Shown: piece after piece, positions 61,083 to 64,000 of the stretch
Numbering within the stretch: the first letter of the stretch is position 1
How the letters are laid out: every line of letters begins with the position of its first letter
Assembly: GCF_029223485.1 (NCBI RefSeq)
Contig: NZ_JARHTP010000013.1
Location: 248,001 to 312,000, forward strand
Length of the DNA: 64,000 nucleotides
Reading direction: 5' to 3'
DNA from: Streptomyces coacervatus
GTDB lineage: Bacteria > Actinomycetota > Actinomycetes > Streptomycetales > Streptomycetaceae
Position numbers and translations under genes: made by a program
The notes under the pieces: generated by a model
Told to the model about the DNA's origin: nothing
Databases searched by the model: none
What the model saw: the letters and a program-made list of their open reading frames with translations, nothing else

Positions 61083-62432
61083 GTGATATCTACGGGGGCA
61101 TCGAGCCGTACGGGGCTGGCGTTGAGCCGGGTCACCCTGGTGGGAGAGCGGCGGCGGGTCGATCTTGTGTTGCCGTCGCAGGAGCCGATCGGGCGGCTGC
61201 TTCCCGAGGTGATGCGGCTGCTGGACGATCGGGTTGGTACGCGGCCGCAAACACGTCATCTGGTGGCGGGCGACGGAAGTGTTCTGGACCCGGACGCCAC
61301 CTTGGAGTCGGCGGCTGTGGCGGACGGTGCGGTGCTGCGGCTGGTGCGCGTCGAGGACGCCCCGTCCGCGCCGGTCGTCCACGATGTGACCGACGAGGCC
61401 GCCGACGATCTCGACATGCGGGCCTGGCGGTGGCGGCCCGCCGCGCGACGCGTCGTCGCCGGGGGCGCGACGGTCGGGTGGGCGTTGGCCGCCTCCTTCC
61501 TCGCACGGCAGGCGTTCGCCGCGCAGACCGTGGGTGCCGTGCTGCTCGTTGTCGCCGCGCTCGCCGCAGCCGCGGGTGCAGCGTTCGGCCGGGCCGGACT
61601 GCGCGGGCTGGCCGGCACACTCGTCGTCACTGGTGGCGCCGTGGGTGTGTTCGGGGTGTGGAGCCTGGGGGACGCCCAGGGCTGGTCGGGCGCGGTGCGG
61701 CTGGCCGGTGTCGCCGGCGTGACGGCCGTCTCGCTGCTGCTGCTCGGATGGTGCTCGCCGCTCGGGCGCGGCGGGGTCTTCGGGGCTGCCGCGCTGGTTG
61801 GGAGCGGGCTGTGCTGGGAGGTTGCGCTCGCCGTCCAGTCGGCGGGGCGGGCCGGTGCGCTGCTCGCTGTCGTGTCGGTGGTCGTCCTGGGGCTGCTGCC
61901 TCGGTTTGCGTTGATGGCGTCCGGGCTTTCGGGGCTCGACGACCGGCGTTCGGGCGGCGCATCGGTGAGTCGCTATCAGGTGTCGACGGCGCTCGCGGCC
62001 ACGCATCGCGGGCTCACGCTCGCGACGATCGTGACGGCGGTGTCCGCCACCGTCGCCGGTGTGCTCGTAGTGCGCACGGCCACCGTGTGGACGGTGCTGC
62101 TCGCGATGGCCGTCACGCTGGTGCTCGCGCTGCGGGCGCGGGCGTATCCGCTGGTCCCTGAGGTCGTCGCACTGCTCGTGGCGGCCGCGGCGGTGGCGGT
62201 GCGGCTGGCCTGGGTGTGGCTGGAGCGGTCCGGTGCAGCCGGGCCGCTCGCGGCGCTGGTGGTGCTGGCGATCGTGCCCCTGGCCGTGCTCGTGGTGCAG
62301 CCGCCCGAGCATGTGCGGGTGCGGTTGCGCCGGTTCGGCGACGTGCTCGAGTCGGTCGGGGTGATCGCGCTGTTCCCGCTGGTGATCGGCGTCTTCGGGG
62401 TGTACGGGCGGCTGCTCGGCACCTTCGCGTGA
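61083..62432 (+). CDS. eccD: Type VII secretion channel protein EccD
   Basis: 449 residues from a GTG at 61083, 13 bases after the preceding stop; the frame is open further upstream but lacks homology. Residues about 10-95 form the ubiquitin-like YukD domain (ALSRVTLVGERRRVDLVLPS, LRLVRVEDAP). About eleven membrane helices follow (AGLAASFLARQ-type start, LVIGVFGVYGRLLGTFA at the end). EccD is the main integral component of actinobacterial ESX-type secretion and forms the inner-membrane cavity. It confirms that the small proteins and toxin upstream sit in a type VII locus. Confidence 0.9.
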   Translation: MISTGASSRTGLALSRVTLVGERRRVDLVLPSQEPIGRLLPEVMRLLDDRVGTRPQTRHLVAGDGSVLDPDATLESAAVADGAVLRLVRVEDAPSAPVVHDVTDEAADDLDMRAWRWRPAARRVVAGGATVGWALAASFLARQAFAAQTVGAVLLVVAALAAAAGAAFGRAGLRGLAGTLVVTGGAVGVFGVWSLGDAQGWSGAVRLAGVAGVTAVSLLLLGWCSPLGRGGVFGAAALVGSGLCWEVALAVQSAGRAGALLAVVSVVVLGLLPRFALMASGLSGLDDRRSGGASVSRYQVSTALAATHRGLTLATIVTAVSATVAGVLVVRTATVWTVLLAMAVTLVLALRARAYPLVPEVVALLVAAAAVAVRLAWVWLERSGAAGPLAALVVLAIVPLAVLVVQPPEHVRVRLRRFGDVLESVGVIALFPLVIGVFGVYGRLLGTFA

Positions 62433-62456
62433 GCGTGAGAGCGTGAGGCGGCAGGG

Positions 62457-63989
62457 ATGACCGGGGCTCAGGGCGGCGGTTGGCAGGACGAGGTGCTGCG
62501 CGAACTGCGGGGCGGTGCGCCGGCATCGGCCGGTCCGGACGCTGCGCCGAATGCGAACGGCACGACCGAGCACGGCACGACCGGGCACGGTGCTTCGGCG
62601 GGCCAGAGGGAGAATGAGGGGGATGGCGCCACGGCTCCGCTCCCGGCCCGTCACCCGGACGATCGGCGCCCCAACCCGGGGCAGCCGTCTCCCCCGCACG
62701 CCGGGTCGGCGGCAACCCCCGGTGAGATACCGCGGCATCGGCCGGAGAACCCCGCGCAGCTGCCGGGGCAGGTCCCGCAGCCGGTGGCCACGCCTCGTCC
62801 CATCTATCCCGACGCCCTGCCGTACTCCGACGCCACCGCCCTACCCATGCCTGCGCAGCCGCGCCCCGATGCCGGCGGGCCTCGGCCCCGGCTCCCCCAA
62901 CTCCCCACCACCGCCCCGGCGATGCCCGCGTCCCCGCCCGAGCCCGGCCTCAACCCACAGGGGCAAGGCGCCCCGGCCGCCCACCCCGCCAGGCCTCCGG
63001 CGACCCGGCCCGAGGCAAGCGGCACACCAGCGGTCCGCCACCGCCCCGCCGGCCCCAGCCTTCCCTTCCCCACCCCAGAGTCGGTCCCCACCCTCGACCC
63101 GCGACTTGCTCTCGCGCTCGGGAAGCCACTGCACGGCGACTCCATGGCGCACCGGACCGGGAAATCGATCCGGCGCCTGACCTCATCGGCCTCGCAGGAG
63201 GTCACCGAAGAGACGCGGATCGCCCGGGAGTTGCAGCAACCGGTCACCACGGGCCGGGTGATCGCCGTGACGTCCATCCGAGGCGGCGTCGGCAAGACGA
63301 CGACCGCCGCGCTGCTCGCCCGTACCTTCACCCACTACCGGCACGACCCGGTACTGGCGCTGGAGGCGGACGCCGCGCTGGGCACGCTGCCGGTGCGGCT
63401 CGGCGCGGAGTCGGTGCGCTGGTCGTGCGCCGAGCTGGCCCACATCCTCACGCCGTCGATGCAACTCACCGACATCACCGGCTATTTGGTGCCGGTCACG
63501 GGCGGCGGCTGGCTGCTGCCCGCGAGCCAGGGACGCCTCGGCGCCCCGCTGGACATCCGCTCCTACCGCACGGTGACGCTGGCACTGCGCCGCTACTTCG
63601 CCGTCACGGTCGTGGACTGCGAGGCGCTGCCAGGTGAAGTGGCCCGTACCGCCATGGACACCGCACACGGCCGCGTGGTCGTCGCCCCGCTCACCGCGGA
63701 GGGCGTCGGCGGCACGCGCATAGTCCTGGACTGGCTCGCCCAGTTGCCGCACGAGGCCCTCGCGTCCACCGTCGTCGCCCTCACCTCGGGCACACCCGAT
63801 CTGAACCTCGACCTGAAGACGGCCACAGCGCATCTGCGTGAAACAGGGGTCACCATCGTGCACCTGCCCTACGACCGGCATCTCGCGGCCGGCGGACCCA
63901 TCCGCACGGAACTGCTCGGCTCGGCCACCCGCCGCGCCGCCACGCAGCTCGCGGCACAGGCGCTGCAGCGGGCGGTGCGGGTTCGATGA
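62457..63989 (+). CDS. MinD/ParA-like P-loop ATPase of the type VII locus
   Basis: 510 residues; ATG at 62457 with GGCAGGG upstream. The first 220 residues are Pro/Ala/Gly-rich and disordered. The C-terminal part is a deviant Walker-type ATPase: GRVIAVTSIRGGVGKTTTAA near residue 268, LALEADAALGTLPVRLGAES, TVVDCEALPGEVARTAMDTA, and VVVAPLTAEGVGGTRIVLDW. A proline-rich head with a ParA-like domain is the arrangement of EspI and related ESX regulators in mycobacteria. It may tune secretion or position the machine. Its stop overlaps the next start (ATGA). Confidence 0.85.
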   Translation: MTGAQGGGWQDEVLRELRGGAPASAGPDAAPNANGTTEHGTTGHGASAGQRENEGDGATAPLPARHPDDRRPNPGQPSPPHAGSAATPGEIPRHRPENPAQLPGQVPQPVATPRPIYPDALPYSDATALPMPAQPRPDAGGPRPRLPQLPTTAPAMPASPPEPGLNPQGQGAPAAHPARPPATRPEASGTPAVRHRPAGPSLPFPTPESVPTLDPRLALALGKPLHGDSMAHRTGKSIRRLTSSASQEVTEETRIARELQQPVTTGRVIAVTSIRGGVGKTTTAALLARTFTHYRHDPVLALEADAALGTLPVRLGAESVRWSCAELAHILTPSMQLTDITGYLVPVTGGGWLLPASQGRLGAPLDIRSYRTVTLALRRYFAVTVVDCEALPGEVARTAMDTAHGRVVVAPLTAEGVGGTRIVLDWLAQLPHEALASTVVALTSGTPDLNLDLKTATAHLRETGVTIVHLPYDRHLAAGGPIRTELLGSATRRAATQLAAQALQRAVRVR

Positions 63990-64000
63990 CGCAGCATCTG
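63986..64000 (+). CDS. Start of a further type VII gene (partial)
   Basis: ATG at 63986 overlaps the TGA of the ATPase gene and continues MTQHL to the window edge. Translational coupling indicates another member of the secretion operon; its identity cannot be read. Confidence 0.4.

Noticed and set aside
60750..62738. A 662-codon minus-strand frame opposite eccD
   Set aside because: Composition is Arg/Pro/His-rich with no domain; eccD on the plus strand is certain.
1..64000. CRISPR arrays, tRNA or rRNA genes
   Set aside because: No regular short repeats with spacers and no cloverleaf or rRNA-like sequence was noticed on reading; a dedicated scan such as tRNAscan-SE was not possible.

Overview
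The window is high-GC actinobacterial DNA, almost certainly from a Streptomyces chromosome. The base composition is about 70% G+C with strong third-position GC bias. Starts are often GTG, and overlapping GTGA/ATGA stop-start junctions are common. The families present are typical of Streptomyces: a SpoIIE-type phosphatase, DUF2637 and VirB4-like conjugation remnants, Streptomyces-type type VII secretion genes, many TetR/MarR/LysR regulators, and secreted wall hydrolases with Tat or Sec signals. No rRNA, tRNA or CRISPR array was seen.

Layout. 1-1690: tail of a regulator, then a secreted PAF-acetylhydrolase-like esterase. 1909-9277: a tight five-gene operon built around the poly-gamma-glutamate synthase pair CapB/CapC, with a double-HAMP membrane protein, an NlpC/P60 hydrolase and a GT39-type glycosyltransferase. 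9449-10986: a small XRE/phage-like gene group. 11081-17853: secreted proteins (ricin-CAP protein, PHB-depolymerase-like lipoprotein, an HTH-TM-peptidoglycan-binding-lysozyme protein, M15 peptidase, GH25 lysozyme) plus a scrambled PucR remnant. 18113-19000: remnants of a conjugative element. 19298-22104: a divergent deacetylase lipoprotein and glycoside-hydrolase-like pair. 22137-30325: accessory sequence with IS5 and IS630 relics, truncated XRE, HAD, LacI and amidohydrolase genes, and a few intact genes (CurA-like reductase, LysR, P-loop kinase, HxlR, and a Clp-N/HTH pair with palindromic operators). 30489-35042: peptidase E, an RsbRD-GAF-SpoIIE-HATPase regulator, and an NAD(P)-binding protein divergent from a MarR regulator with three operator palindromes. 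35096-38628: MBL-fold enzymes among broken genes and TetR operators. 38638-44168: a CYP102-type self-sufficient P450 with a CaiB/BaiF CoA-transferase, divergent from a PAS-LuxR regulator. 44790-53288: TetR/MMPL pair, three tandem TetR genes, and a four-gene oxidoreductase/VOC/CMD/MBL operon behind a double operator. 53544-54962: an IS630-type element with intact inverted repeats, a transposase missing its middle, and a P-loop kinase passenger. 55271-64000: type VII secretion locus with small ESAT-6-like proteins, a polymorphic nuclease toxin, an unrecognised candidate immunity gene, an Imm49 gene broken by a small internal inversion, EccD and a MinD-like ATPase.

The most interesting items are the CapBC locus without a visible CapA, the toxin with its two downstream genes (one carrying an inverted segment), the kinase-carrying IS630 element, and a family of related TetR operators of which some now front broken genes. 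Two genes (PucR at 13.6 kb, Imm49 at 60.2 kb) carry the same kind of inversion-plus-deletion scar. Family assignments rest on recognising motifs by eye; no database search was run.
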